Made by a program: the position numbers and the translations under genes
NCBI GenBank assembly: GCA_934255435.1
Contig: CAKQNZ010000001.1
Coordinates: forward strand, 1-64,000
From: an uncultured Clostridia bacterium
Lineage (GTDB): Bacteria > Bacillota > Clostridia > Peptostreptococcales > Anaerovoracaceae
Length of the DNA: 64,000 nucleotides
Direction of reading: 5' to 3'
Part shown: positions 8,510 to 17,888 of the stretch, piece after piece
Position numbering within the stretch: the first letter of the stretch is position 1
How the letters are laid out: each line of letters opens with the position of its first letter
Notes under the pieces: generated by a model
The model's input: only the letters and a program-made list of their open reading frames with translations
Database searches by the model: none
What the model was told of the DNA's origin: nothing

Positions 8510-9730
8510 ATGAAAGAACTTACACTTGAAAAATTTGAAGAAGCTGCGGAGCTGGTCAAAAACGTCACGCTGCCTACCAGTCTGGAATACAGCGAAAGCC
8601 TCAGCAGCAGGACCGGCGGCAAGATCTATCTCAAGCCGGAAAATATGCAGTACACAGGCGCATACAAAGTCCGTGGTGCATATTACAAAATCGCAACACT
8701 GACCGACGAGCAGCGTGCGAAAGGTCTCATCACTGCATCGGCAGGCAACCATGCCCAGGGCGTGGCTTATGCTGCAAAGAAATTCGGCTGCAAGGCTACT
8801 ATAGTCATGCCGACGGTGACGCCTCTCATCAAGGTAAACCGCACAAAAAGCTACGGAGCTGAGATCGTCCTTCACGGTGACGTGTACGACGACGCCTGCG
8901 AAAAGGCACTGGAGCTGGCAGAAGAACACGGCTACACGTTCATCCACCCTTTCGATGATCTTGCGGTGGCTACCGGTCAGGGCTCCATTGCAATGGAGAT
9001 CGTGCAGGAACTGCCTACCGTAGACTATATCATCGTCCCTATCGGTGGCGGCGGTCTGATAACCGGCATTTCCACACTGGCAAAGATGCTGAACCCGAAG
9101 ATAAAGGTCATCGGCGTGGAGCCTGCGGCAGCTGCCAGCATGACAGCCGCCCTTGAAAAGGGCGAGCCTGTGACACTGCCGAGCGCCAACACGATAGCTG
9201 ACGGAACAGCCGTAAAGAGGGTCGGCGAGACGATTTTCCCATACTGTCAGGAAAACATCCATCAGGTACTCACTGTCGAAGACAACGAGCTCATCGGAGC
9301 ATTCCTTGATATGGTGGAAAATCACAAGCTGATAGTCGAGAATTCCGGGCTTTGGGCTGTAGCAGCACTGAGGCAGCTTGATCTCAAAGGGAAAAAGGCA
9401 GTTGTCATCCTCAGCGGCGGCAACATGGATGTCATCACGATGTCCTCTGTGGTACAGCACGGTCTGATCCAGAAAGACAGGATCTTCTCGGTATCCGTCC
9501 TGCTTCCGGATAAAGCCGGAGAGCTTGTGAAAGTCGCAAGCATCATCGCAAAAGAAAAAGGCAACGTCATCAAGCTGGAGCACAACCAGTTCGTCAGCAT
9601 CAACAGGATCAACGCTGTTGAGCTGCGTGTCACAATGGAAGCCTACGGCACAGAACACAAGATGGCGATACTCAGGGCACTGAAAGAAAGCGGATACAAA
9701 CCTGAACTGGTGGATACGAAACTGTACTGA
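8510..9730 (+). CDS. ilvA: Threonine ammonia-lyase (threonine deaminase) with ACT domain
   Basis: 406 residues. The PLP-dependent catalytic domain (about 1-320) has the Schiff-base Lys53 in TGAYKVRGA and the glycine-rich phosphate loop GGGGL. A C-terminal ACT domain (about 325-400) follows. The enzyme converts threonine to 2-oxobutanoate and ammonia, via the enamine that RidA clears. A single ACT domain and this length fit the clostridial form that can be catabolic or biosynthetic; no other ilv genes are nearby, so threonine fermentation to propionate is plausible. A shared hairpin terminator follows. Confidence 0.93.
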   Translation: MKELTLEKFEEAAELVKNVTLPTSLEYSESLSSRTGGKIYLKPENMQYTGAYKVRGAYYKIATLTDEQRAKGLITASAGNHAQGVAYAAKKFGCKATIVMPTVTPLIKVNRTKSYGAEIVLHGDVYDDACEKALELAEEHGYTFIHPFDDLAVATGQGSIAMEIVQELPTVDYIIVPIGGGGLITGISTLAKMLNPKIKVIGVEPAAAASMTAALEKGEPVTLPSANTIADGTAVKRVGETIFPYCQENIHQVLTVEDNELIGAFLDMVENHKLIVENSGLWAVAALRQLDLKGKKAVVILSGGNMDVITMSSVVQHGLIQKDRIFSVSVLLPDKAGELVKVASIIAKEKGNVIKLEHNQFVSINRINAVELRVTMEAYGTEHKMAILRALKESGYKPELVDTKLY

Positions 9731-9777
9731 TAACATTCCACGTCAGATACAGACCGCCAGCCTTGTAACAGTAAACC

Positions 9778-9845
9778 AAAAAGAGTCCGGCATGTACGAT
9801 CGACAGTTGAATGTCTGTTTTGTACATGTGCCGGACTCTTTATAA
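9778..9845. terminator. Bidirectional long-stem terminator after ilvA
   Basis: About 18-bp inverted repeat built on AAAGAGTCCGGC and GCCGGACTCTTT with inner ATGTAC/GTACAT. T-rich flanks occur on both strands. It overlaps the broken end of the YczE-like remnant. Confidence 0.75.
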
Positions 9846-10075
9846 TTTTCGTTTCTCTGCCCAGCAGGATAACCTGCAGTATCATAAAAAGGAAACTGAA
9901 GATTATCGTCCAGTTTCCCAGTGTCAGCGCCGGTATTATAAGAGACAGTGTATAAGGCAGCGCCGATATAGGGGGTATCCCCAGCGAAGCTTTCGCAATG
10001 AAGGCTATTCCGAAGGAAACGAACATGAGCCCTGCAAAAAACACACAGTAACGTCTCGCTATTTCTTTTTTTCAT
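9838..10075 (-). pseudogene. Truncated, frameshifted YczE/YyaS/YitT-family membrane protein remnant
   Basis: The minus strand from the ATG at 10075 encodes only the first two or three membrane helices of a YczE-like protein (FFAGLMFVSFGIAF, AKASLGIPPISALPY, LGNWTIIFSFLFMILQV), then stops at the terminator. The family is normally about 200 residues. The frame from the ATG is also broken: a run of seven A directly follows ATG, and six A would give a natural MKKKEIARRYCVFFAG start. The remnant is thus both frameshifted at a homopolymer and deleted at the 3' end. Confidence 0.7.
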
Positions 10076-10375
10076 GATGATTCTCCTGTAGATATGATCA
10101 TACATTATAATCGTATCACGATTTCATGCATTTGTTTGCTTGATAATCGCTACTTTTTTGCCTTGTTTTTAAAATTTTGTGGACGACAGAGGCTCCCAGA
10201 TACAGCAACACTGCCGTCAATCGCCTTGAAAATCAGTGTTTTCAGACTTTTAACACATCGACTCCTCCATAACCACCAGATATCCGGCTCAGGCTTTGAA
10301 AATATGCTATCTCAATGGTATACTTTGAATATACTTTATTGTATCTGTTTTCATTGGTCGGAAGAAGGTAACGAT

Positions 10376-11416
10376 ATGATTTCAAACACACTGTTCATCA
10401 TTTATATGATAATGTGTTTCCTGAGTCTGCAGGCTATAACGCTGGTTCTGATTATAAGGAAACACAATGTCACCGGCAGCACGAAACTGGTCAGAGCTGC
10501 CCGGAATTTTGCCATCGTGTCCCTGCTGCTTGGGCTGGAATACTACATCTCATATTACCGGGAACTTGTGCTGAACGAATTTGCAGCAGGCCCGCTCATG
10601 CGTGGCATCGACTCCATAGTTTTCTATGCTATGGGCTACACTTGGGTAAAGCTCATAGACGCCATCATCGACTCTCAGGACCACCGTATGGAAAAGCTCC
10701 GCAAACTCACCGACCGGATCTTCCCATGTCTTATGGTGCTATCAGCAGTGATATATATTTTCCTGCTGGACGAATACTACTCCACTGATGTCCCATGGCA
10801 GGAAGTCACGGTCATCATCGGCGAAGGCATGCTGGGTGTTGCTGTGATGTTCTTTACAGCTGCATTTATCCATATTGGTTACAGAGAAATCACGGACACA
10901 TTCAGTCGCAGATACATCATCATCGTAAGTATATTCGTATGCTTCAATACGCTGTGGAACAATACTGTGGTAGTCCTGGTGTTCATCCACGCTATACATC
11001 TTTCCCTGCAGTGTTCGAAACTGTATGCTGTCACATCGCTGATGCTTATCATCACCAATGCTCTTACCATAATGTATATATACAAGAAAGACTTCACGCC
11101 GTTTTTCTTCGGAGACAGCCAGTCGCAGTCACGGCAGCTCACTGAAGAGGAGGCCCTCGACCTGGTCGCACAGGGTCACAAACTTACTGAACGTGAGCGT
11201 GACGTCATGATACTGGCATATCAGGGCCTCACAAATCCTGTGATCGCAGAAAAGCTGTACATATCGCCCCATACTGTCAAACGCCATATGCACAATATCT
11301 TTGAAAAGCTCGACGTTTCCACAAGAATGGAGCTGGCACATCTGGTACAGTCGCAGATCTCAGGAAAAAGAGGCAACAGCACCGGCAAAGAAAAGACCTC
11401 AGCAGCGGATCATTGA
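10376..11416 (+). CDS. Membrane-bound LuxR-type transcriptional regulator
   Basis: 346 residues. The N-terminal two thirds (about 1-255) carry seven or so predicted membrane helices. The C-terminus (about 275-335) is a LuxR/GerE helix-turn-helix (LTERERDVMILAYQGL, IAEKLYISPHTVKRHMHNIFEKLDV). Such regulators probably sense a small molecule or membrane state and control neighbouring transport or catabolic genes. The next gene downstream is a dehydrogenase 880 nt away on the same strand. Start 10376 has GAAGAAGG upstream; the longer ORF extends into an AT-rich promoter region (10076-10375, with TATACT-like boxes) that otherwise shows nothing. Confidence 0.8.
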   Translation: MISNTLFIIYMIMCFLSLQAITLVLIIRKHNVTGSTKLVRAARNFAIVSLLLGLEYYISYYRELVLNEFAAGPLMRGIDSIVFYAMGYTWVKLIDAIIDSQDHRMEKLRKLTDRIFPCLMVLSAVIYIFLLDEYYSTDVPWQEVTVIIGEGMLGVAVMFFTAAFIHIGYREITDTFSRRYIIIVSIFVCFNTLWNNTVVVLVFIHAIHLSLQCSKLYAVTSLMLIITNALTIMYIYKKDFTPFFFGDSQSQSRQLTEEEALDLVAQGHKLTERERDVMILAYQGLTNPVIAEKLYISPHTVKRHMHNIFEKLDVSTRMELAHLVQSQISGKRGNSTGKEKTSAADH

Positions 11417-12297
11417 AAACAGAACATCACATATCACGGGCAGAAGTCATGATTCCTGCCCGTTTTTTCATGCATGAGCTCATCGGTTCCGATGCATCTG
11501 TACCGCTATTTACCGGTATATCTATTTTCACAGCGCACTCTCTTATACCGAACAGGGGGCTTCAGAGCTGTATGATACTTTGGTATCATCTCCTGCCAGA
11601 TGGTATATTTCCGATATTTGCTATGGTATTGTCATTCTTTTACGCCTGGGCAAATAGCCGGATCTCTGTACATCTGCTCCCTGCGACACCATTTTATTTC
11701 GATCCTGAAAATAATTTTTTTCTATGTCTTTTCACAGTCATATACAGCGAGGTATCATCTCTCATCGTTGAAATTTCAATACCATGACCCTATCGGTCCA
11801 TACCTGTGATACTGTATCTGATACCCTGCTGATACGCCTTTTGACCCTTTTGGGTAGTTGTCTGAATTTTCATTTTGTCGTATGATTCAGACATGGAAAA
11901 CGAAAACGCACACGATGCAGACTCAGATTCCAGCGCACTCATAAAACATCATTTTATATCAGTAGCGCATACATAAACATGGTGGCAGCTCACAGCCAGG
12001 TATATGCTGAAGGATCACCGGCAGTAAGAAGAACGGTCCCCAAACAGCAAAACACGGACATACATATCAGAAAGCACAGTCCGGTGAAAACAGAAGCATA
12101 TACAAAGGATCCTTACAGAGGCTTCAGCATTTACATATATGACCTGAAGCACTGCAGGGCGATGCAGAGATCTTCATATAAGATTTTTCATATATAAAGG
12201 TCTCACGCAGCAGCAGTCATCATATACTGCAACAGGCAGTATAAAACCTATACTTTATATATCTATTGAAAGATAGAATCGGAAACGGAGGCAAATT
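11417..12297. other. Long intergenic region with hairpins, no gene recognised
   Basis: About 880 bp, AT-rich. It contains a GATAC-type palindrome (ATGATAC/GTATCAT, 11572-11589) and a TGTCTGAAT/ATTCAGACA hairpin (11859-11893). A short ORF at 11413-11787 lacks a ribosome site and family features. The last 60 bp hold an AT-rich promoter-like stretch and a CGGAGG ribosome site for the dehydrogenase. The length suggests an extensive control region, but I recognise no known riboswitch. Confidence 0.5.
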
Positions 12298-13584
12298 ATG
12301 AAATTACTTATCATCGGAGCAGGCGGAGTCGGTACATCAGCAGCAAAGATCATCGCAAGACAGGGCAAAGACGCTGACTGGGCGGAAAAAATAGTAGTCG
12401 CAGACTACGATAAAGCAAGAGCTGAAAAAGTAGCAAACGAGATATGCGGCGGCGGCAAATTCGTTCCTGCACATATAAATGCAAGAGACCCTGAGAGCAT
12501 CAAGGCAGTAGTAAAAGAGCACGGCGTAGATTTCACGATGAACGCATGTGACCCTCGAATGAACGAAACTATATTCGACACAGCCCTGGAGCTGGGCATC
12601 GGTTACCTCGACTGCGCTATGACACTCAGTACACCTGATGCTGACGATCCGTTCGGCAAAGTCAACATCAAGATGGGTGACTACCAGTTCGCTAAATGTG
12701 AAGAATGGAAGAAAAACGGAAAGATCGCAGTATGCGGGTCAGGCGTAGAACCTGGAATGGCTGACGTATTTGCAAAATACGCTGCAAAGCATCTCTTCGA
12801 CAAGATCGATGAAGTAAATGTAAGAGACGGAGACAACTACGGAAATACATCATCAGACTTCGGATTCTCAGTATGGACCACTATCGACGAATGCCTGGCA
12901 CCGCCTGTAGTATGGGAAAAGACAGAAGAATTCCCTGAGGGTCACTGGAAGTGCACAGAGCAGTTCTCAGAACCTGAAGTTTTCAACTTCCCTGGCGGCA
13001 TCGGTGACGTTGAAGTAGTGAATGTAGAACATGAAGAAGTAAGTCTGGTTCCAAGAGAGATCGACTGCAACAGAGTTACATTCAAATACGGCGTACCTGC
13101 TGAATTCAGAAAGAAACTCCTCACTCTTTACGAGTATGGTCTGGCAGACAAGACTACAAAGATAAAAGTAGGCGATGCAGAGATCACTCCAAGAGACTTC
13201 GTATGCAAAGTCATCCCTTCACCTGTAGAATCCACACTGACGATGACAGGCAAAGGCTGTGCAGGCACATGGGTAACAGGATGGAAAGACGGCAAGTACA
13301 GGTCAGTATATCTCTATCAGATAGCAGACAACCAGGAGTGCGTTGCAAAATACACTACAAACTCTGTAGTAGCACAGACAGCAGTAGGACCTGTTATCAT
13401 GATGGAACTCATCGCAAGAGGCATCTGGAATGAAGCCGGTGCATGGGGACCTGAACACTTTGATCCGGATCCGTTCGTAGAAAGACTTGCTAAATACGAA
13501 TTCCCTGCAGGTATCAAGGAAATGGATTCCGAATACGCAGACGAACTCAACGAAAAAGCATTCATCGACGCAGTTGGAAAATAA
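12298..13584 (+). CDS. Saccharopine-dehydrogenase-family oxidoreductase (carboxynorspermidine-dehydrogenase-like)
   Basis: 428 residues. The N-terminal Rossmann fold begins LLIIGAGGVGTSAAKIIA. The C-terminal part has the DNQECVA segment and the FDPDPFVERL ending found in the lysine-forming saccharopine dehydrogenase / carboxynorspermidine dehydrogenase family. Members catalyse NAD(P)-dependent formation or cleavage of a secondary amine between an oxo acid or aldehyde and an amine. An APC permease follows, so it may act on an imported amino acid or polyamine; the substrate is not fixed by sequence. CGGAGG lies 7 nt before the ATG. Confidence 0.8.
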   Translation: MKLLIIGAGGVGTSAAKIIARQGKDADWAEKIVVADYDKARAEKVANEICGGGKFVPAHINARDPESIKAVVKEHGVDFTMNACDPRMNETIFDTALELGIGYLDCAMTLSTPDADDPFGKVNIKMGDYQFAKCEEWKKNGKIAVCGSGVEPGMADVFAKYAAKHLFDKIDEVNVRDGDNYGNTSSDFGFSVWTTIDECLAPPVVWEKTEEFPEGHWKCTEQFSEPEVFNFPGGIGDVEVVNVEHEEVSLVPREIDCNRVTFKYGVPAEFRKKLLTLYEYGLADKTTKIKVGDAEITPRDFVCKVIPSPVESTLTMTGKGCAGTWVTGWKDGKYRSVYLYQIADNQECVAKYTTNSVVAQTAVGPVIMMELIARGIWNEAGAWGPEHFDPDPFVERLAKYEFPAGIKEMDSEYADELNEKAFIDAVGK

Positions 13585-13694
13585 GCAGCACAGGTCATGA
13601 TCTCAGCAGGGAGACCGAAACACAATAGTTACTGATTCCTTCTTCTATGATCCTCTCCCTGCATAATCTATAAAGCAAACACTTGCATAGTCAA

Positions 13695-13731
13695 TGCGGA
13701 GCCGCATATCATGCAGGCTCCGCAGTTTTTT
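13695..13731 (+). terminator. Intrinsic terminator after the dehydrogenase
   Basis: 9-bp stem TGCGGAGCC/GGCTCCGCA (13695-13703, 13716-13724) followed by GTTTTTT. The permease downstream therefore has its own promoter, probably within 13732-13940, where I see no other feature. Confidence 0.8.
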
Positions 13732-13948
13732 CACCGGGTTTTCCGGGCTTCATCTGCCTGCTCCGGGAGAGACATCATATCAGAGCAGCAGACACACACT
13801 GGAACTCCCCGGTCAGAAAACTGCAGATACCCTCTTTGCATAAAACCCCGCAGTACAGCGGCAGATCCCAGACTCATAACACAAAACATCCGGTATTATA
13901 TGTAAAACAGGTCTCTGCAAAGGTAATAAAGAAAGGAAGCTGACTGTT

Positions 13949-15418
13949 ATGTCAAAGAAAAAATCGAAGATATCCGTCTTCGCACTGGTCATGATGATAT
14001 GCGTCACCGTTGCCGGCGGCGGATTCGGCATCGAAGACCTGGTCGGTTCCGTAGGTCCGGGAATGACAATGCTGGTCTTCATACTCATACCATTCGTATG
14101 GTCACTGCCATTCGGACTGTCATCCGCAGAACTTTCATCTGCATATCCTGAAGATGGAGGTATGTACACCTGGGCGAAGAACGGACTGGGTGAAAAAGCA
14201 GGATTCGTCAGCGGCTGGTGCTACACCATCGCCGGATTCGTAGAACCTGCCACATTCGCAGTACTCAGCGCCAATTACATGAAAATGCTCCTCCCGATAA
14301 AAGTGGACGCTTTTGTTTACTGGTGCCTGTGCGCCGCACTCATAGCCATATTCGCCATAATAAACATCATCGGCATCAAGCTGGTAAGCAATCTGGCATC
14401 CGTTATCACTGTACTTTGCGTGATACCATTCATAATACTGGTGGTACTGTCGCTGACAGACATCAAGTACAGTCCTGTGGAGCCTATGGTACCTGAAGAC
14501 ATGTCGTTCCTGCAGGCAGCAGGACAGGGTCTTCTGATCGGCATCTGGTTCAACACAGGCTTCGAGACCATTTCCACAATGTCCGGAGATATCGAGGACG
14601 GCTCACGCAAAGTCCCTAAAGCCATCGTACTTGCCATACCTATCATATCTGTGATGTACATCCTCTGGGTAATGCCTGCACTTGCAGCTGTAGGACACTG
14701 GCAGGACTGGTCATCTGAAGGCCCTCTTTCCTTCGTGGAAGTCGGCAACATCGTAGGCGGAGCTCCGCTGAGATGGGCGTTCGTAGCAGCAGGCAGCCTT
14801 GCCAGCATGATGATACTCTGCGAGTACATACTGGCATACGCATACCTGATGAAATCCTTCAGTGAAAAAGGACAGTTCTTCAAGATCTTCTCGAAAGAAC
14901 ACAAGAAGTTCAAGACGCCTTACATGGCTATCATCATACTGTCGGTAGTCAGCATCGGACTCTGCTCGTCAGGAAGCTTCATCGCTTTCGTAGGCATAGC
15001 GTCCATACTTTACGCAGTACCTGTCATCATGATGTTCATCGCCAATATCAAGCTGAGGATCAAGCAGCCTGATATGAAGCTGGATTTCAAGGTGCCTCTG
15101 CCGAACAAAGCATATATCGTATATCTGTGTTTCCCGATAGTCATCTACGGAGCCAGCATATTTGCAGACAACTGGATCGTAGGACTTGGGCTGGCAGCAA
15201 CATCCATACCGGCGTACATCTTCTTCAAGAAGATATACAGAGGCGGACGCTACTGGGATGAATGTCACAAACGCACTCACCTGGCAGCCGCTGCAGAAGA
15301 CGAGGAAACAGCAAGAGAAGCTTTCAGGATCGGATCCGAGGAAAGCTTCGCCGACGACCCTTCGGAAAACGCACCGGCATCAGACGCCCCTGAATCGGAC
15401 GTACTGACACAGCATTAA
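13949..15418 (+). CDS. APC-superfamily amino-acid permease
   Basis: 489 residues, about twelve membrane helices. It starts with the GGGFGIEDLVGSVGPG unwound-helix motif of APC transporters and has an EDGSRKVPKAI loop between helices 6 and 7. The C-terminus is a hydrophilic, acidic Asp/Glu/Ser/Pro tail of about 50 residues. It imports or exchanges an amino acid or amine in the cytoplasmic membrane. Adjacency suggests its substrate feeds the saccharopine-dehydrogenase-like enzyme. A GGAAGC ribosome site precedes the ATG, and a strong terminator follows. Confidence 0.85.
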   Translation: MSKKKSKISVFALVMMICVTVAGGGFGIEDLVGSVGPGMTMLVFILIPFVWSLPFGLSSAELSSAYPEDGGMYTWAKNGLGEKAGFVSGWCYTIAGFVEPATFAVLSANYMKMLLPIKVDAFVYWCLCAALIAIFAIINIIGIKLVSNLASVITVLCVIPFIILVVLSLTDIKYSPVEPMVPEDMSFLQAAGQGLLIGIWFNTGFETISTMSGDIEDGSRKVPKAIVLAIPIISVMYILWVMPALAAVGHWQDWSSEGPLSFVEVGNIVGGAPLRWAFVAAGSLASMMILCEYILAYAYLMKSFSEKGQFFKIFSKEHKKFKTPYMAIIILSVVSIGLCSSGSFIAFVGIASILYAVPVIMMFIANIKLRIKQPDMKLDFKVPLPNKAYIVYLCFPIVIYGASIFADNWIVGLGLAATSIPAYIFFKKIYRGGRYWDECHKRTHLAAAAEDEETAREAFRIGSEESFADDPSENAPASDAPESDVLTQH

Positions 15419-15528
15419 ACGTTCATATCGTTACAGCAAAGTTATAACTTCTTCTGACAAATGACATATTTTCAGAAACGGTACATATGACCGCCTCTGA
15501 ACGGTCCGGCAGAAACCTCCGGACCGCA

Positions 15529-15570
15529 AAGACCGGCGCCGATGACAACCATCGGCGCCGGTCTTTTGTT
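15529..15570 (+). terminator. Strong intrinsic terminator after the permease
   Basis: 16-bp perfect stem (15529-15544 with 15550-15565; core GACCGGCGCCGATG), 5-nt loop, then TTTTG. Confidence 0.85.
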
Positions 15571-15616
15571 ATCCGTACAGTTTGACAGTCCCTGCTGTCT
15601 GTGATATCTTTACACC

Positions 15617-15648
15617 GATACCTGAAGTTGACTTCAGGTCGATATATT
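15617..15648 (+). promoter_or_regulatory. MerR-type operator/promoter upstream of the MerR gene
   Basis: Dyad ACCTGAAGT-TG-ACTTCAGGT (15620-15639), with a TATATT -10 box (15643-15648) on its 3' side and a poor -35 at 15617. Location and form suit autoregulation. It matches the operator before the flavodoxin gene (60702-60721) at 16 of 20 positions. Confidence 0.65.
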
Positions 15649-15784
15649 TACAACCACTTTAACTATATCTCCGGCAGGACAGCAGATTTTAATGCAACGT
15701 ACAGACACACGCCCTGATCATCAGCCAGCGTCTCTTTATATGCCGGGGTATAAGTACCAAGATCCCGCAAAGGAGGCAGATAAA

Positions 15785-16225
15785 ATGTACACTATAGGTC
15801 AGGTTTCAGAAATGTTCGATATGCCGGTATCCACACTGAGATACTACGACAAGGAAGGACTTTTCCCGCATCTTGAGCGATCGTCAGGCATACGCCAGTT
15901 CAGCGACAGAGAGCTCGAATCGCTCCGTGTGGTGGAATGTCTCAAGAAGTCCGGAGCCGAGATAAAAGACATACGCCAGTTCATGAAATGGTGCGCAGAA
16001 GGCAGCAGTACATACGGAAAGCGCCACGAATTTTTCCTGCAGCACAGGAAAGCCGCCGAAGAAGAACTTGAAAAGATGCAGCGCACTCTGGATATGATCC
16101 GATTCAAGTGCTGGTACTACGAGCAGGCCATGAAAGACGACAGCGAAGACCGCATCCTCCAGATGCTCCCGGACGGACTGCCGGAAGACATACAGAAACT
16201 TTACGACCACGCACATAAAGAGTAG
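15785..16225 (+). CDS. MerR-family transcriptional regulator
   Basis: 146 residues. The N-terminal winged helix-turn-helix (YTIGQVSEMFDMPVSTLRYY, residues 2-21, with wing to about 70) is typical MerR, and a long coiled-coil dimerisation helix follows (about 75-120). No cysteine metal-binding pattern is present, so it belongs with the small-molecule/stress-sensing MerR members rather than the metal sensors. The start at 15785 follows AAAGGAGG. Its own upstream dyad and the related dyad before the flavodoxin gene 45 kb away suggest both are targets. Confidence 0.88.
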   Translation: MYTIGQVSEMFDMPVSTLRYYDKEGLFPHLERSSGIRQFSDRELESLRVVECLKKSGAEIKDIRQFMKWCAEGSSTYGKRHEFFLQHRKAAEEELEKMQRTLDMIRFKCWYYEQAMKDDSEDRILQMLPDGLPEDIQKLYDHAHKE

Positions 16226-16260
16226 ACAGCAAACAGCCGGCAGCATCATCGCCATCAAAA

Positions 16261-16294
16261 CAGCGCAGCCGCCGTCCCGGCCGCTGCGCTTTGA
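16261..16294. terminator. Terminator between convergent MerR and MFS genes
   Basis: 8-bp stem AGCGCAGC/GCTGCGCT (16262-16269, 16283-16290) with a GC-rich loop and TTTG on the plus strand. Confidence 0.6.
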
Positions 16295-16355
16295 ATTCCA
16301 TATATTTACGGGAGCATAATGTCCTGAAACTGCACTGCCACTTTCGTATGTGGAC

Positions 16356-17651
16356 TTAGCTTACATTTTCATGAAGCTCTTCCTGACTTATCCTGTTCTT
16401 GTAATAGAATTTCTTCGAGCAGAATATCCCTCTGAGGATCGCTGATATGAACAGCAGCGCCGCCATCAGCAGGAACGCCGGAGTATATGAACCTGTCAGA
16501 TCGTAGATCACGCCCACGATGGATGACCCGAAAGCCACACCTAATGCGATGAATATGTTCAGGTACGCTATGAACCTGCCGATCTCCTTTTCCCCGAACA
16601 TATGGTTCATCACCAGCGGTGAGATAACATTAACGGCCGGACATCCGAATCCGTAACCAAGTATCAGCACTATCACCAGCCACGGACAGCTCGGTATTGC
16701 AACAGTTGCCAGGAAAGCTATCCCGAATATCACCGATACAGCCACAGCACCTGTGCTCAGTTTGAACCTGTCACAGTAAGCGCCTACGACAATCTGGCCT
16801 ATGATCAGAGCCCCGAACATAAGCGAGAATACAGATGACGCCATCGTGTTGGAGAGCCCGCCCAGTTCAAGGAAAGGCATAGTGTGGCTCAGCAGTGTTC
16901 CTGAAGCGATGGTTATAGCCATTGCAGACAGCAGAACGATCCATGTGGACGGTCTTTTCAGTGCACGTCTGAATGTAGCACCCTCCACCTCGCCTTTGTC
17001 CACAACAGGCGTCTCGTCCAGCTCACCTTTTCTTGCCAGGCCCATATCCTCCGGCGACCACTTCATGAAGACCAGCACGCACGGAATGCATATCACTGCA
17101 AGACATACGCCGATTATCAGATAGCCAGCTCTCCAGCCCAGATGCTGCACGATGATGTTCATCACCCACGACATTATCATGGCCCCCAGAGGCGAGAACA
17201 GCAGTCCCAGCGCCAGCCCCCTGAGCTTCATGCCGAACCAGTTGCTTATGATGACCGTACACGGCGTGCTCGTCAGCAGCGAGAAGCAGAACCCCTGAGG
17301 TATGGCCAGTATGTAAAAGTGCCACAGCTGCTGCGCCGATGCGAACCCGATGAACGACGCCGCCCCGCATATGGCCGCAAAGACCATTATCTTCCTTATA
17401 TACTTCTTAGTCATTTTGCTCTGGAAAATGAACAGCGCCAGCACACTTGCCAGGCATTGTATCGTTATGTACAGCGAAAACTGCCCTATGCTGAATCCCA
17501 GATCCTCCGTCAACGGAAGGAAGAACACCCCTGTTATCGAAACTATACACGAATATCCGAACACTACCAGGATGAACCCCGCCAGAGTCACCCACCATCC
17601 GAAATAGACCTTACCGCCGGTATCGAATAATTTGCTTTCCTTATCCTTCAT
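16356..17651 (-). CDS. MFS transporter, oxalate/formate-antiporter-like family
   Basis: 431 residues, twelve predicted membrane helices. FGWWVTLAGF near the start, the conserved RGLALG loop and a long cytoplasmic loop around residues 200-220 resemble the OFA and monocarboxylate branch of the major facilitator superfamily. Such carriers exchange small organic acids. Downstream and upstream neighbours (MerR, a broken amidohydrolase) give no firm substrate. It is preceded by mosaic element M2, which carries a terminator separating it from the pseudogene upstream. Confidence 0.8.
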   Translation of the reverse strand: MKDKESKLFDTGGKVYFGWWVTLAGFILVVFGYSCIVSITGVFFLPLTEDLGFSIGQFSLYITIQCLASVLALFIFQSKMTKKYIRKIMVFAAICGAASFIGFASAQQLWHFYILAIPQGFCFSLLTSTPCTVIISNWFGMKLRGLALGLLFSPLGAMIMSWVMNIIVQHLGWRAGYLIIGVCLAVICIPCVLVFMKWSPEDMGLARKGELDETPVVDKGEVEGATFRRALKRPSTWIVLLSAMAITIASGTLLSHTMPFLELGGLSNTMASSVFSLMFGALIIGQIVVGAYCDRFKLSTGAVAVSVIFGIAFLATVAIPSCPWLVIVLILGYGFGCPAVNVISPLVMNHMFGEKEIGRFIAYLNIFIALGVAFGSSIVGVIYDLTGSYTPAFLLMAALLFISAILRGIFCSKKFYYKNRISQEELHENVS

Positions 17652-17689
17652 ATCTTTCTACCTACCTTTCCTGCCCACGATGTATCAGT

Positions 17690-17812
17690 AAAAAAAGTGT
17701 GCAAGACGTGAGCGAAGCTCCCTTTGCACACATGTTGCTGCTTCGCAGCAACGCATTTGATGTGCTTTCTTTGAAGCTACGTCAATTTCTCTACGAGAAA
17801 TTTCCTATGCTA
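17690..17812 (-). repeat. Mosaic repeat M2, ends in a terminator
   Basis: On the minus strand the order is GGAAATTTCTC-GTAGAGAAATT hairpin, AAATGCGTTGCTGC...GCAGCAACATG hairpin, and GTGTGCAAAG...CTTGCACAC hairpin followed by seven T. The same blocks occur in the same order at 22000-22268 and 61473-61745. The final hairpin is an intrinsic terminator for transcription coming from the amidohydrolase remnant. Confidence 0.8.
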
Positions 17813-17888
17813 TAAAAAATCACATCGTGCGTCAAGCGACCACTTCATCCCGTATACCCGTCCTCTGTCAGCCCGACCGCCGGGATAA

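Noticed and set aside
8414-9736. 440-codon minus-strand ORF opposite ilvA
   Set aside because: It is the antisense of a clearly conserved gene, is Cys/His-rich with no family features, and spans the ridA end.
11413-11787. 124-codon ORF after the membrane LuxR gene
   Set aside because: Overlaps the previous stop by accident, has no ribosome site, and is hydrophobic and low-complexity without family features.
12120-12297. Lysine riboswitch upstream of the saccharopine-dehydrogenase-like gene
   Set aside because: The conserved AGAGGUGC-type core and pseudoknot pieces are not present.
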